This document shows, one piece after another, positions 17,483-26,497 of a stretch of DNA of 64,000 bases. The DNA lies in NCBI RefSeq assembly GCF_045617425.1, contig NZ_JAZLIO010000009.1, forward strand, positions 186,001-250,000, in the 5' to 3' direction. The DNA comes from Carnobacterium_B sp045617425 (GTDB taxonomy: Bacteria > Bacillota > Bacilli > Lactobacillales > Carnobacteriaceae). A program made the position numbers and the translations under genes. The notes under the pieces are model-generated. The model was not told the DNA's origin and made no database searches. It was given only the letters and a program-made list of their open reading frames with translations. Each line of letters opens with the position of its first letter. The first letter of the stretch is position 1.

Positions 17483-18109
17483 ATGAAAATTGCAATTTGG
17501 TCGGATTTCGTATGCCCTTTTTGTTACATTGGAAAACGTCATTTAGAAGCCGCAATTAAAGACCGTACAGACATAGAAATCGAATTTCATAGTTATGAAC
17601 TGGATCCAACAGCACCAGAAAAGGTTGAAGGTACGATGGAAGAGTATTTTGCTGAACATAAAGGAATGAGCGTTGATCAAGCTCAATCAATGTTTGTTCA
17701 AGTTACTCAAATGGCTAATAATGTTGATTTAGATTACCATTACGATACTATTCAACATGGTAATACGCTAAAACCACATCGTTTATTTCAATTTGCCAAA
17801 GAACAAGGTAAAGGAAATGAATTTATGGAATTAGCTAAAAAAGCTTATTTTATTGAAGGCAAATGGTTAAATGATGATGATTTCTTAGTTCATTTAGCTG
17901 AATCAATTGGATTAGATGAAGCACGTGTTAGAGAAATTCTAACTTCAAATGCTTATTTAGATGCTGTACGTTTAGATCAAGCTCAAGCAGTGGAAATTGG
18001 CGTTCAAGGTGTCCCTTTCTTTGTTATCGATGAACAATATGGTGTTAGTGGTGCTCAACCTATTGAAGTATTTGAGCAAGTATTAGCAGAAATTGATGCT
18101 AAATCATAA
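17483..18109 (+). CDS. DsbA family oxidoreductase (FrnE-like)
   Basis: A 208-residue thioredoxin-fold protein with the redox motif CPFC in IWSDFVCPFCYIGK at residues 5-18 and the cis-proline block GVQGVPFFVID near residue 173. No signal peptide is present, so it acts in the cytoplasm. FrnE-like proteins are disulfide oxidoreductases or isomerases often tied to oxidative stress. AAGGAGTGA precedes the ATG. It is a single gene with its own terminator; partners are not shown. Confidence 0.85.
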   Translation: MKIAIWSDFVCPFCYIGKRHLEAAIKDRTDIEIEFHSYELDPTAPEKVEGTMEEYFAEHKGMSVDQAQSMFVQVTQMANNVDLDYHYDTIQHGNTLKPHRLFQFAKEQGKGNEFMELAKKAYFIEGKWLNDDDFLVHLAESIGLDEARVREILTSNAYLDAVRLDQAQAVEIGVQGVPFFVIDEQYGVSGAQPIEVFEQVLAEIDAKS

Positions 18110-18119
18110 ATACATTATC

Positions 18120-18155
18120 AAAAAGGAGTTGAGAATAAAATCTCAGCTCCTTTTT
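18120..18155 (+). terminator. terminator after the DsbA-family gene
   Basis: 15-bp arms (18120-18134, 18141-18155) with one U-G pair, ending in T5. Confidence 0.85.
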
Positions 18156-18254
18156 GGTGATTCCCCTTAACTATTATTCTCCTACATAAGACAAAATAGT
18201 TCTTCTTTATCATCTAAAAAGCTAAAATAAGATTAATGAGATAGGAGGAATATT

Positions 18255-18989
18255 ATGTATATATTGCTCAGTTTTTTTTGTGCAGTAGGCTTTTCTTTGA
18301 TTCATTTTTTCTCTAAATCTATCCGTTTTGCAAATGTCGTACCAAGGAGTAAATTCTTATCTTTTTCAGCTGGAGTTTCTGTTGCCTATGTCTTTGTCCA
18401 TTTATTACCAGAATTAAATCGTTACCAAGAAGTATTAGTCAATGAATTAAAAAATAGTCCCTGGAGGTACTTAGAACACCATATTTATGTCATTGCTTTA
18501 GCTGGACTAGCCTTGTTTTATTCTTTAGAACGCTTAGTCAAGCTTTCTAAAAATAATCCTCGTTTTAAACAACCTGAAGATGCTAGTTCAGGTATCTTTT
18601 GGCTTCATATTGGTTCCTTTTTTATTTACAACTCCATTATTGGGTATTTGCTCATACAAGAAGAATTCAATACTATTCTTGGAATGCTATTTTACTTCGT
18701 CGCTTTAGGTGTTCACTTTCTAACCAATGATTGGAGTTTACGTAAAGATCATCAACATATTTATGATCAATATGGTAGAGTACTTTTAACCGTAGCTATT
18801 CTTTTGGGATGGCTTATCGGAGCTTTAACCGAATTAAATGAACTGCTTCTCTCTATTTTGCAAGCCTTCATAGCTGGTGGTGTAATCCTCAATGTCCTGA
18901 AAGAAGAACTTCCTCAAGAGCAAGAAAGCAGTATAGGCAGTTTTTTGGTAGGCTCTTTCGGGTACTCTCTTCTGCTAATTTTTCTCTAA
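18255..18989 (+). CDS. ZIP-like multi-pass membrane protein, unknown function
   Basis: A 244-residue protein with about seven hydrophobic segments. FSAGVSVAYVFVHLLPEL (residues about 37-54) and AFIAGGVILNVLKEELP near the C-terminus look like membrane helices of ZIP metal transporters, but the protein lacks the usual His-rich loop and the full HN-x-xEG metal site. AGGAGG precedes the ATG. It is a single gene. It may be a distant ZIP relative; transport of metal is inference. Confidence 0.6.
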   Translation: MYILLSFFCAVGFSLIHFFSKSIRFANVVPRSKFLSFSAGVSVAYVFVHLLPELNRYQEVLVNELKNSPWRYLEHHIYVIALAGLALFYSLERLVKLSKNNPRFKQPEDASSGIFWLHIGSFFIYNSIIGYLLIQEEFNTILGMLFYFVALGVHFLTNDWSLRKDHQHIYDQYGRVLLTVAILLGWLIGALTELNELLLSILQAFIAGGVILNVLKEELPQEQESSIGSFLVGSFGYSLLLIFL

Positions 18990-19009
18990 AGTTACTTTTG
19001 AATACACAA

Positions 19010-19049
19010 AAAAAACCTTGAAATCAACGTTCTGATTCCAAGGTTTTTT
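19010..19049. terminator. bidirectional intrinsic terminator
   Basis: AAAAAACCTTG (19010-19020) pairs with CAAGGTTTTTT (19039-19049), with a further inner stem. It separates two convergent genes. Confidence 0.8.
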
Positions 19050-19086
19050 CTGTACAGTTTTTTTTCATGTTTTAGTACTGTTAAGA

Positions 19087-20364
19087 TTAGATACTTGCAA
19101 TAGCAACCATCGTGAGCAAGAATAAAAAGGATACGACTTTCATCGCTTTTTTTACTAAGAAAAATTCACCATTTGCTAATTTAAAAATTGGATAGGCTAC
19201 AAAACCAAAAGCTAATCCATCAACGATACTTGAAGTTAAAGGAATCATCACTACAATTAAAAAGGCAGGGAACCATTCACTAAAATCATCAAATGGAATA
19301 TGTTTTAAGTTTTCCATCATAATCGCTCCAGTAATTACGATAACAGGTGATAATGCAGCATTTGGAATATAAGACAACAAAGGAGTAAAAACTAAAGAAA
19401 GTAAAAATAGTCCTCCAGCAAACACAGCTGTTAAACCGGTCTTCCCACCCGCTTTAATACCAGATGCACTTTCAGCTGCTGGTATAGTCGGGCTCGTGCC
19501 AAGTAAACTTGATACAAGCGTCATAATTCCACTGACCTTAAAAGCGCTCGTAAAACGAGTCTTATCTTCTAACATACCTTCAAATAAACCTATAGATTCA
19601 AAAATTAAAATCATTGTCAAAGAAAATACTGCTAAAATAAAAGGCACACTAAGGACTGTTGAAAAATCAAATGCTCCTACAAGCGATGGGTAGTCTGAGA
19701 GGTTACTCAACGAAAACGAAGAAGCTCCTACTTCATGAACACCAGTTATTAAAGAAATGATTGTGATAACAGCAATTCCAATAAAAAAGCTGCCTGGTAC
19801 ATTTCTTAAATAGAGTACACCGGATAATAAAATCCCAATGACCGCGAGTAAGACAATTGGCTGAGACAAATCTCCTAATGTAATAAATGAGTTGGCTCCT
19901 CCATCAGCAAGAATACCGCCATTTTCTAATCCAATAACGACCAAGAAAAGACCAATCCCAGCTGTAATACCATGTTTTAATGAGTCGGGAATCGCTTCTA
20001 CTAATAACTTGCTGATAGAAGTGTAGGCAATGCAAGTAAAAATTATTCCAGAGACAAAAACTACCGCTAAGGCTTGCTGCCAAGATAATCCCAGTGAACC
20101 TACAATTGTATACGTAAAGAAAGCATTGACTCCCATACCAGGAGTGAGCACTAGTGGAGCATTTCCCCATAAACCCATTAAAATACTTCCCACAGCAGAA
20201 ACCAAAATCGTACCGAACACACTTAACTCAGCGGGAACCCCAGCTTCAGCTAAGATTAATGGATTGACTATAATTATATACGACAGCGCGAAAAACGATG
20301 TAATCCCAGCTATCATTTCTTGCTTAATACTTGTTTGATTTTCTTTCAGTTTAAAAAAATTCAT
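19087..20364 (-). CDS. AzgA-type guanine/hypoxanthine permease (NCS2)
   Basis: A 425-residue permease with 12 or more membrane segments of the NCS2 AzgA branch: ITSFFALSYIIIVNPLIL at residues about 20-37, TPGMGVNAFFTYTIV near residue 73, and GTSPTIPAAESASGIKAGGK near residue 286. Such proteins import hypoxanthine, guanine or adenine with protons (PbuG/PbuO-like). The leader of about 120 nt is long and holds small hairpins, but no purine riboswitch core can be seen. It is a single gene with its own promoter. Which purine it takes cannot be told. Confidence 0.85.
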   Translation of the reverse strand: MNFFKLKENQTSIKQEMIAGITSFFALSYIIIVNPLILAEAGVPAELSVFGTILVSAVGSILMGLWGNAPLVLTPGMGVNAFFTYTIVGSLGLSWQQALAVVFVSGIIFTCIAYTSISKLLVEAIPDSLKHGITAGIGLFLVVIGLENGGILADGGANSFITLGDLSQPIVLLAVIGILLSGVLYLRNVPGSFFIGIAVITIISLITGVHEVGASSFSLSNLSDYPSLVGAFDFSTVLSVPFILAVFSLTMILIFESIGLFEGMLEDKTRFTSAFKVSGIMTLVSSLLGTSPTIPAAESASGIKAGGKTGLTAVFAGGLFLLSLVFTPLLSYIPNAALSPVIVITGAIMMENLKHIPFDDFSEWFPAFLIVVMIPLTSSIVDGLAFGFVAYPIFKLANGEFFLVKKAMKVVSFLFLLTMVAIASI

Positions 20365-20481
20365 TATTTTTTCTCCTTTTCGATGTGTTTTTTAAGACAC
20401 AAGTAATCTGGAGACATGGGCTGCAGTCTTTTTAAAGCTTGCACAGCAAAAAAGAAAGTTATTTTCTTTACACGCCCCAAC
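20365..20481 (-). promoter_or_regulatory. long 5' leader of the purine permease gene
   Basis: About 117 nt between the predicted transcript start and the ATG. It contains TGTGT/AACACA and GCTG/CAGC-type pairings and a GGAGAA ribosome binding site. The purine aptamer core (TTTCTACC, CCGTAAA) is absent. The role is unknown. Confidence 0.35.
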
Positions 20482-20486
20482 ATTTC

Positions 20487-20515
20487 ATTTTACCATCTAC
20501 GGTACAAAATGTCAT
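20487..20515 (-). promoter_or_regulatory. purine permease promoter
   Basis: On the minus strand ATGACA (20510-20515), a 17-bp spacer and TAAAAT (20487-20492) with TGG before it (extended -10). Confidence 0.65.
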
Positions 20516-20541
20516 GTACTTTCTGAATACGATAAGAAGAC

Positions 20542-20592
20542 AAAGAGAAACATTCAACAGAGCAAATTAGTTGTCCGTTGAATGTCTCTTTT
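20542..20592. terminator. terminator at the end of the glycogen operon
   Basis: AAAGAGAAACATTCAAC (20542-20558) pairs with GTTGAATGTCTCTTT (from 20577) with a 2-nt bulge. It follows the last gene of the minus-strand glycogen cluster. Confidence 0.65.
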
Positions 20593-20602
20593 TTATCATT
20601 TT

Positions 20603-22462
20603 TTAAAAGAAAATGGTTTTTGCTTCTTGATCCTTTCCTTTTATCAAAAGTACTGCTTTGTTGGGTTGTATTTGAAGCCGATTAAATTGGTTTTTGTCTA
20701 AAAAAGATGAAATTTTAAAATCATACTGCTCTGGAATAGCAGATGTTTCTAATTGATTCTCTTTATCAGCTGTGTTTAAAAGCATAATGACAAACTCTTT
20801 CTGATTGCTGAACCTAACGATTCCCATCAATTCACCATGTGAAAAGGAATAAAAATCTCCATCTTTCAAACTAGTTTCTTTGCTACGTATAGCGGCTAAT
20901 TTCTTTACAAAAGTTTGAATCTCTTTGTTCTCTTTTCCCCATGGATACATTCGGCGATTATCAGGATCTGCTTTCCCCTTTACACCTGCTTCATCCCCAT
21001 AATAAAGACAAGGAACTCCTGGAACGATAAATAATAAGGCCATTGCTTGTTTTAACTTTGGTACGTTCTGGTTTAAGACTGTGTAGATTCGCTCCGTATC
21101 ATGTGTGCCAATATTATTAAAATTACTTTTAAAAGCTTCTGCAGGATAATTTTCTTTTAAGTTCATCCACATCTCAGCAGCTTCTTGCGGAGTTATTGAC
21201 CTTTGAAGAAGTCCAATAATAATTTCCTTGAAAGGATAATTCATTGCTCCATGCAATTGACCTCCCTCAATGTAATGACGGCGTTTATTATAAGCAATTT
21301 TATTTGAGGCATCTTCCCACACTTCACCAATCAATACTGAATCTTCAACTGTTTCTTCTAATGCCAACCTTATCCCTTTTAATACATCATCAGATAGTTC
21401 ATCTGCTACATCTAAACGCCAACCGCCTAATCCTAATTTTGACCATTTGCGGATTACACTATTTTGATCCTTATACAAAAAAGACTGGACCCTTGGATTT
21501 TCCGTATTCAACTTTGGTAAATCTTTTACACCCCACCATGATTCGTAAAGATTCGGAAATTCTTTAAACGTGTACCAATCAAAATAACGGCTTTCCTTAG
21601 ATTGATAAGCTCCCATCTCAGGATAAGTTCCATATCGATTGAAATAACGGCTATCTGCACCTGAATGGTTGAATACTCCGTCCAAAATAATCCGCATCTC
21701 GTACTCTTTGGCTTTTTGTATCAGTTCCTTAAACGTGTCTTGATCGCCAAACATTGGATCAATTTTCAAATAGTCACCTGTATCGTATTTGTGATTGCTT
21801 CGAGCTTCAAATAACGGACTAAGATATAAAATAGTGATACCCATTTCTTTTAAATAAGGTAACTTTTGGATGATTCCTCTTAAATTGCCACCATAAAATT
21901 CCCAACGAACAATTTCCCCATCTGCATTTTTAATGTACATAGGCAAATCTTCTTGATTAGCATAGAGAAAGGAATTTTTTTTGGGATTCAACACTTGTCC
22001 ATCTTCATTGCCATTGTAAAATCGATCTACGAAGATATGGTAAGCTATTCCCTCACGATACCATTTAGGTGAAGGGTCTTTATATAAATAACTCGTTAGT
22101 TGATAAGGCTTCACCTCATGTTCCTGTTTATAAATTTGGCCCTCCCCACCTTTGAACCTTTGATTGTTCCCATAGTAAACGACTTCGTCTTGTTGATTTT
22201 TTTGAACAACTACTTTAAAAAAATAATAATACAATCCTTGTCCTTCAGTTAATTGAATCGTAACTTGGTATTGGAATAGTCCGATAGAACGCATCTTGAC
22301 TTCAAATTTATCTCCAAAATCCTTTTGTACAATCAGGTAGACTTGTTTGATTACCGGCCACTTGCATGTAATCGTAAAGGTTACTTTTTGATTGATCGGT
22401 ACAGCTCCAAATGGTTTTTTGTATTCTGATAACCACGAATTGTAATAAATCATTTCAGTCAT
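20603..22462 (-). CDS. GH13 maltogenic amylase / neopullulanase-type enzyme
   Basis: A 619-residue GH13 protein with an N-terminal CBM34-like domain (to about residue 125) and four conserved regions: DGVFNHSG (I), GGWRLDVADE (II, nucleophile Asp), LIGEVWED (III, acid/base Glu) and NIGTHDTERI (IV). The layout fits GH13 subfamily 20 (neopullulanase, cyclomaltodextrinase, maltogenic amylase). There is no signal peptide, so it probably trims glycogen or maltodextrin in the cytoplasm together with GlgP. TGAGGAAA precedes the ATG. It is last in the glycogen operon, 43 bp after glgP. The exact cleavage pattern is unknown. Confidence 0.85.
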   Translation of the reverse strand: MTEMIYYNSWLSEYKKPFGAVPINQKVTFTITCKWPVIKQVYLIVQKDFGDKFEVKMRSIGLFQYQVTIQLTEGQGLYYYFFKVVVQKNQQDEVVYYGNNQRFKGGEGQIYKQEHEVKPYQLTSYLYKDPSPKWYREGIAYHIFVDRFYNGNEDGQVLNPKKNSFLYANQEDLPMYIKNADGEIVRWEFYGGNLRGIIQKLPYLKEMGITILYLSPLFEARSNHKYDTGDYLKIDPMFGDQDTFKELIQKAKEYEMRIILDGVFNHSGADSRYFNRYGTYPEMGAYQSKESRYFDWYTFKEFPNLYESWWGVKDLPKLNTENPRVQSFLYKDQNSVIRKWSKLGLGGWRLDVADELSDDVLKGIRLALEETVEDSVLIGEVWEDASNKIAYNKRRHYIEGGQLHGAMNYPFKEIIIGLLQRSITPQEAAEMWMNLKENYPAEAFKSNFNNIGTHDTERIYTVLNQNVPKLKQAMALLFIVPGVPCLYYGDEAGVKGKADPDNRRMYPWGKENKEIQTFVKKLAAIRSKETSLKDGDFYSFSHGELMGIVRFSNQKEFVIMLLNTADKENQLETSAIPEQYDFKISSFLDKNQFNRLQIQPNKAVLLIKGKDQEAKTIFF

Positions 22463-22505
22463 TTTATTTCCTCAGTTCTATTGTAGTTGCCGTCTTATTA
22501 CTCTT

Positions 22506-24938
22506 TTATATTGGCTGGTTGCCTTTAAAAAAAGAAGCCTGTTTTCCAGCTTTTGCCTTAACATTCCATATTTCATCAGCGTAGCGCATGATTGTAAAAT
22601 CGGCAGAAAATGGACCTGAACTTGCAATATTGATCAATGCCTTTTGGTTCCACGCCTGTTTATCTTGATATAAATTATCTGCTCTTTCTTGAGCTGCAAT
22701 AAAACTTGCAAAATCTTGCAAAACATAATATTCATCATTAAATAGCGTTAATGAGTCATAGATTACTCGGCCTTCTTCTTCGATACCTGGAATAGTGCCA
22801 TTTATTAGGCAATTCAAGACTCGAGTCAAACGCGGATTGGATTCCATAACAGCTATCGAAGAATAATTACCCTCTCGGTTCATCTGATTAACTTCGTCAT
22901 TCGTCAAACCAAATAGAAAAATATTGTCTTCCCCGACTAAATCTTTAATTTCAATATTAGCACCGTCCAATGTTGCCATGGTCAAAGCACCATTTAACAT
23001 CAATTTCATATTACTTGTTCCTGAAGCTTCTTTTCCTGCTAAGGATATTTGTTCACTGATATCTGCAGCTGGAATAATCAACTCGGCTAATGAAACACCA
23101 TAATTTTCTACAAATACTACTTTAATTTTATTGCCTATATCTGGATCGTTATTTATTAACTGAGCTAATGCATTAATAAACTTGATGATTTGCTTTGCAT
23201 AAACGTAACTAGGAGCTGCTTTTGCTCCAAAAATAAAGACTCTTGGCTGTAATTCAAGGGTAGGATCGTCTTTAATTTTCAAATAACGGTCTAAGATATG
23301 CAATGCATTTAATAATTGACGCTTGTATGCATGTAGTCTTTTTATTTGTACATCAAATAATGCTGTAGGATCAATTTCAATACCGTATTTTTCTTTTGCA
23401 TAAAGCGCAAATCGTTTTTTATTTTCAAGTTTGATATCAGATAATTGTTTTAGTGTTTTTGGATCTTTTGAATAGGCCTTAAACTGTCTTAATTCAGCTG
23501 GATTCGTTTTCCACTCTTGATCGATCTTATCATCAATCAGCTGCGTTAATTTTTCGTTAGCTAAATGGAGCCATCTTCTTTGTGTAATACCATTCGTTTT
23601 ATTATTAAATTTAGATGGATACATTTTATAAAAATCGTGCAGCGTTTCTTCTTTTAAAATGTCTGTATGTAACTGGGCAACCCCATTTACACTGTGACTT
23701 CCAATAATAGCTAAGTGCGCCATTTTAACATAACCGTCTGAAATAATAGTGGTCTGATACGTCAGTTCTTCTCCATATAAGGAGATTTTTCTATCTATAT
23801 GGCGTTGATTGATTGCTTCAATGATTTGATAAATACGTGGCAGCAAACCATTAACCATGTCAACCGGCCATTTTTCCATAGCTTCTTGCATAATGGTGTG
23901 GTTGGTATAACTAATAGATTTTTTCGTAATATCCCATGCAATTTCCCAACTAAGTCCTTCTTCATCTAATAAAATACGCATCAATTCTGGAACACATAAA
24001 GCTGGATGTGTATCATTTACATGAATAGCAACTTTATTTGGAAACTCACTCCATGGCTGATCTTGTTTTTTGAAAAATCGTACAATACTTTGAATACCTG
24101 CAGATGTAAAAAAATACTCTTGTCTCAATCGAAGAAGCTGTCCTTCGTAATTTGAATCATCTGGATAAAGCACCTCAGTAATCTGGTTAACTACTTCTCG
24201 TTCAGCAATCGTCTTGTAACGTATCTCTTCTTCAGGAGGAATTTCAGCTGACCATAAGCGAAGATTGTTTACAACATCATTCTCATATCCTATCATTCCT
24301 GTGTCATAAGGCACTGCTAAAATATTTTGGGTATTCGAATAGATAGGGCGCAGTTTATTTTCGCCATCTTCTTTCAAATACACCTCACCGCCATAACGAA
24401 TCATGACTGCTTTATTTTCTTTTCTAACTTCCCAAACATTTCCGTTACGTAGCCAGTTCTCTGGCAACTCAACTTGATACCCGTCTACAAATTTTTGTTG
24501 AAATAATCCATAACGGTAACGAATACCTGTACCGTTACCCGGAATCCCCAGAGAAGCAATTGAATCCATAAAACAAGAAGCTAATCGACCTAATCCTCCA
24601 TTGCCTAAAGCTGGATCTACTTCTGATTTTACAATCGCTTCGAAATCTAACCCCATTTCAGCAATTCCTTCTCGCACAGTAGTTAAAATTCCTAAATTCA
24701 ATAAATTGCTTTTCAACATACGCCCAGGCAAAAATTCCATTGAAAAGTAGTAAACTTGTTTTACTTGTTCTTCTAGATACAGTTCATTGGTTTGATTCCA
24801 ATTATCAGAAGTATAGCTTTTTATAAAATTTCCTAAAGCCGTATACTGTTGTATGGAAGAAGTATCTTCTAAATTTGAAGCATAAAGCCCTTCAAGTATT
24901 TTCTCAAATTCCTGTTTAAATTCTGTAGTTGTTAGCAT
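22506..24938 (-). CDS. glgP: glycogen/maltodextrin phosphorylase
   Basis: An 810-residue alpha-glucan phosphorylase. The pyridoxal-phosphate block is EASGTSNMKLMLNG, and FSMEFLPGRMLKSNL and GNGGLGRLASCFMDS are family blocks in the N-terminal half. It releases glucose-1-phosphate from glycogen ends in the cytoplasm. I set the start at ATG 24938 because GAGGAGAG lies before it; the upstream in-frame ATG at 25004 has no such site and sits in the intergenic hairpin zone. It follows glgA by 118 bp that hold a hairpin, so its expression may differ from the upstream genes. Confidence 0.95.
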   Translation of the reverse strand: MLTTTEFKQEFEKILEGLYASNLEDTSSIQQYTALGNFIKSYTSDNWNQTNELYLEEQVKQVYYFSMEFLPGRMLKSNLLNLGILTTVREGIAEMGLDFEAIVKSEVDPALGNGGLGRLASCFMDSIASLGIPGNGTGIRYRYGLFQQKFVDGYQVELPENWLRNGNVWEVRKENKAVMIRYGGEVYLKEDGENKLRPIYSNTQNILAVPYDTGMIGYENDVVNNLRLWSAEIPPEEEIRYKTIAEREVVNQITEVLYPDDSNYEGQLLRLRQEYFFTSAGIQSIVRFFKKQDQPWSEFPNKVAIHVNDTHPALCVPELMRILLDEEGLSWEIAWDITKKSISYTNHTIMQEAMEKWPVDMVNGLLPRIYQIIEAINQRHIDRKISLYGEELTYQTTIISDGYVKMAHLAIIGSHSVNGVAQLHTDILKEETLHDFYKMYPSKFNNKTNGITQRRWLHLANEKLTQLIDDKIDQEWKTNPAELRQFKAYSKDPKTLKQLSDIKLENKKRFALYAKEKYGIEIDPTALFDVQIKRLHAYKRQLLNALHILDRYLKIKDDPTLELQPRVFIFGAKAAPSYVYAKQIIKFINALAQLINNDPDIGNKIKVVFVENYGVSLAELIIPAADISEQISLAGKEASGTSNMKLMLNGALTMATLDGANIEIKDLVGEDNIFLFGLTNDEVNQMNREGNYSSIAVMESNPRLTRVLNCLINGTIPGIEEEGRVIYDSLTLFNDEYYVLQDFASFIAAQERADNLYQDKQAWNQKALINIASSGPFSADFTIMRYADEIWNVKAKAGKQASFFKGNQPI

Positions 24939-24996
24939 TTTTCTCTCCTCGTATTCTTTTTTGATCAAGCTAATGGGGGTTCCTACTAAATAAAGA

Positions 24997-25051
24997 AACT
25001 TCAACAGCCAAAATAAGAATAGTTGCCTATTGTTATGTGCCTGTTGAAGTT
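24997..25051 (-). other. hairpin between glgA and glgP
   Basis: AACTTCAACAG (24997-25007) pairs perfectly with CTGTTGAAGTT (25041-25051). An inner ATAAGAATA/TATTGTTAT stem adds to it, with a weak T-rich run after it on the minus strand. It may be an attenuator, a processing site or a stabiliser. Confidence 0.6.
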
Positions 25052-25056
25052 CTTCC

Positions 25057-26493
25057 TTATGCTTTAAGCATTGCTGTATAAACTTGTATATATTCGTTAG
25101 TGGATTTTTCCCAACTAAAATCTTTCGACATGGCTTGTTTTACTAGCGATGTCCATTTTTTAGGCTCATCATAATAAACCGTCAATGCACGGTCAATCGT
25201 TTCAACCATGACAGACGAACGGAAATCATTGAAACTAAAGCCAGTTCCTTTTCCAGTATATGGATTGTAGGGTTGAACGGTGTCTTTTAACCCACCCGTT
25301 TCATGAACGATCGGCAATGTACCATATCGAAGTGAGTTAAGTTGAGACAATCCACAAGGTTCAAACGCTGAGGGCATAATAAACATATCGCTTCCTGCAT
25401 AGATATGCTGGGCTAGAGCCACATCAAAATCAACAATTACTTTAAATTTTTCAGGATACTTCCAAGTAAAATAACTGAAACTGTCTTCGTACTCTTTGTC
25501 ACCGGTACCTAATATGAGAACTTGAATATTACGATGCATCAGTTCATCAATTTTATCACGCAATAAGTTGCAGCCTTTTTGAGTTGTTAACCTACTCACC
25601 ATAGACATTAATGCTATTTTCTCATTTACCGGTAATCCAACCCGCTCTTGCAAAGTTGTTTTATTAATCGTTTTTCCTTTTAAATTTTTTGTAGAAAAAT
25701 GCGCTGGAATAGCATTATCTATTTCAGGATCAAAGACCTCATAATCAATTCCATTTAAAATACCGCTTAATTTGTAACTATTGAACCGTAGTACACCATC
25801 TAAATTTTCGCCAAATTGAGGTGTTTGGATTTCCTGTGCATATGTTGGACTAACTGTTGTGACTTGGTCCGCATAAAAAATCCCACCTTTTAAACAATTG
25901 ATATCATCATAATATTTTAAGCCGTGTTCATGAAAGGCATTATACCCTATTCCATATAAATCAGATAAAACAAGCTGGTCAAAAACACCTTGAAACTGTA
26001 AATTATGAATCGTCAAAATCGTTTTTATCGATTGATAACTTGTGATCCATTGATATTTATCCTTTAGCAAAACAGGAATAATAGATGTATGCCAATCGTT
26101 CACATGTAGAACATCTGGGACAAATTCTATTTTTTCTAACATTTCACAAATAGCTTGTGCAAAAAAAGCAAATCGTTCGCCGTCATCGTCAAAACCATAA
26201 ATGCTAGGACGATTAAAATAATATAAATTATCAATAAAGTAATAGTTAATGTCATCTTTTTTTAATTTTTTGATTCCACAATATTGACTTCTCCAACCAA
26301 CTTTCACTTCAAACTGTGTTACATCTACTAATTGATCTTTATATTTTTGAGGCATTGTACTATATAAAGGCAATACAACTCGTATATCTATCCCTTGTTT
26401 TTTTAACTCTTTTGGCAGAGCACCTGCGACATCGCCTAATCCCCCTGTCTTAAAAAAAGGAGCACATTCAGCCGCAGCAAATAAAACCTTCAT
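25057..26493 (-). CDS. glgA: glycogen synthase (ADP-glucose)
   Basis: A 478-residue GT5 glycogen synthase. The ADP-glucose block KTGGLGDV is at residues 15-22 and the C-terminal block SAFEPCGLSQL holds the conserved catalytic-site glutamate, followed by RYGTLPIVHETGGL. It extends alpha-1,4-glucan from ADP-glucose made by GlgC/GlgD. The start at ATG 26493 follows AAGGAGAG; an in-frame TTG at 26514 overlaps that site. Four bases separate it from the glgD stop, so the two are coupled. The length is normal. Confidence 0.95.
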   Translation of the reverse strand: MKVLFAAAECAPFFKTGGLGDVAGALPKELKKQGIDIRVVLPLYSTMPQKYKDQLVDVTQFEVKVGWRSQYCGIKKLKKDDINYYFIDNLYYFNRPSIYGFDDDGERFAFFAQAICEMLEKIEFVPDVLHVNDWHTSIIPVLLKDKYQWITSYQSIKTILTIHNLQFQGVFDQLVLSDLYGIGYNAFHEHGLKYYDDINCLKGGIFYADQVTTVSPTYAQEIQTPQFGENLDGVLRFNSYKLSGILNGIDYEVFDPEIDNAIPAHFSTKNLKGKTINKTTLQERVGLPVNEKIALMSMVSRLTTQKGCNLLRDKIDELMHRNIQVLILGTGDKEYEDSFSYFTWKYPEKFKVIVDFDVALAQHIYAGSDMFIMPSAFEPCGLSQLNSLRYGTLPIVHETGGLKDTVQPYNPYTGKGTGFSFNDFRSSVMVETIDRALTVYYDEPKKWTSLVKQAMSKDFSWEKSTNEYIQVYTAMLKA

Positions 26494-26497
26494 TTTT

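Noticed and set aside
20365..20486. Purine riboswitch before the AzgA permease
   Set aside because: The invariant loop and junction sequences of the purine aptamer are absent; kept only as an unexplained leader.
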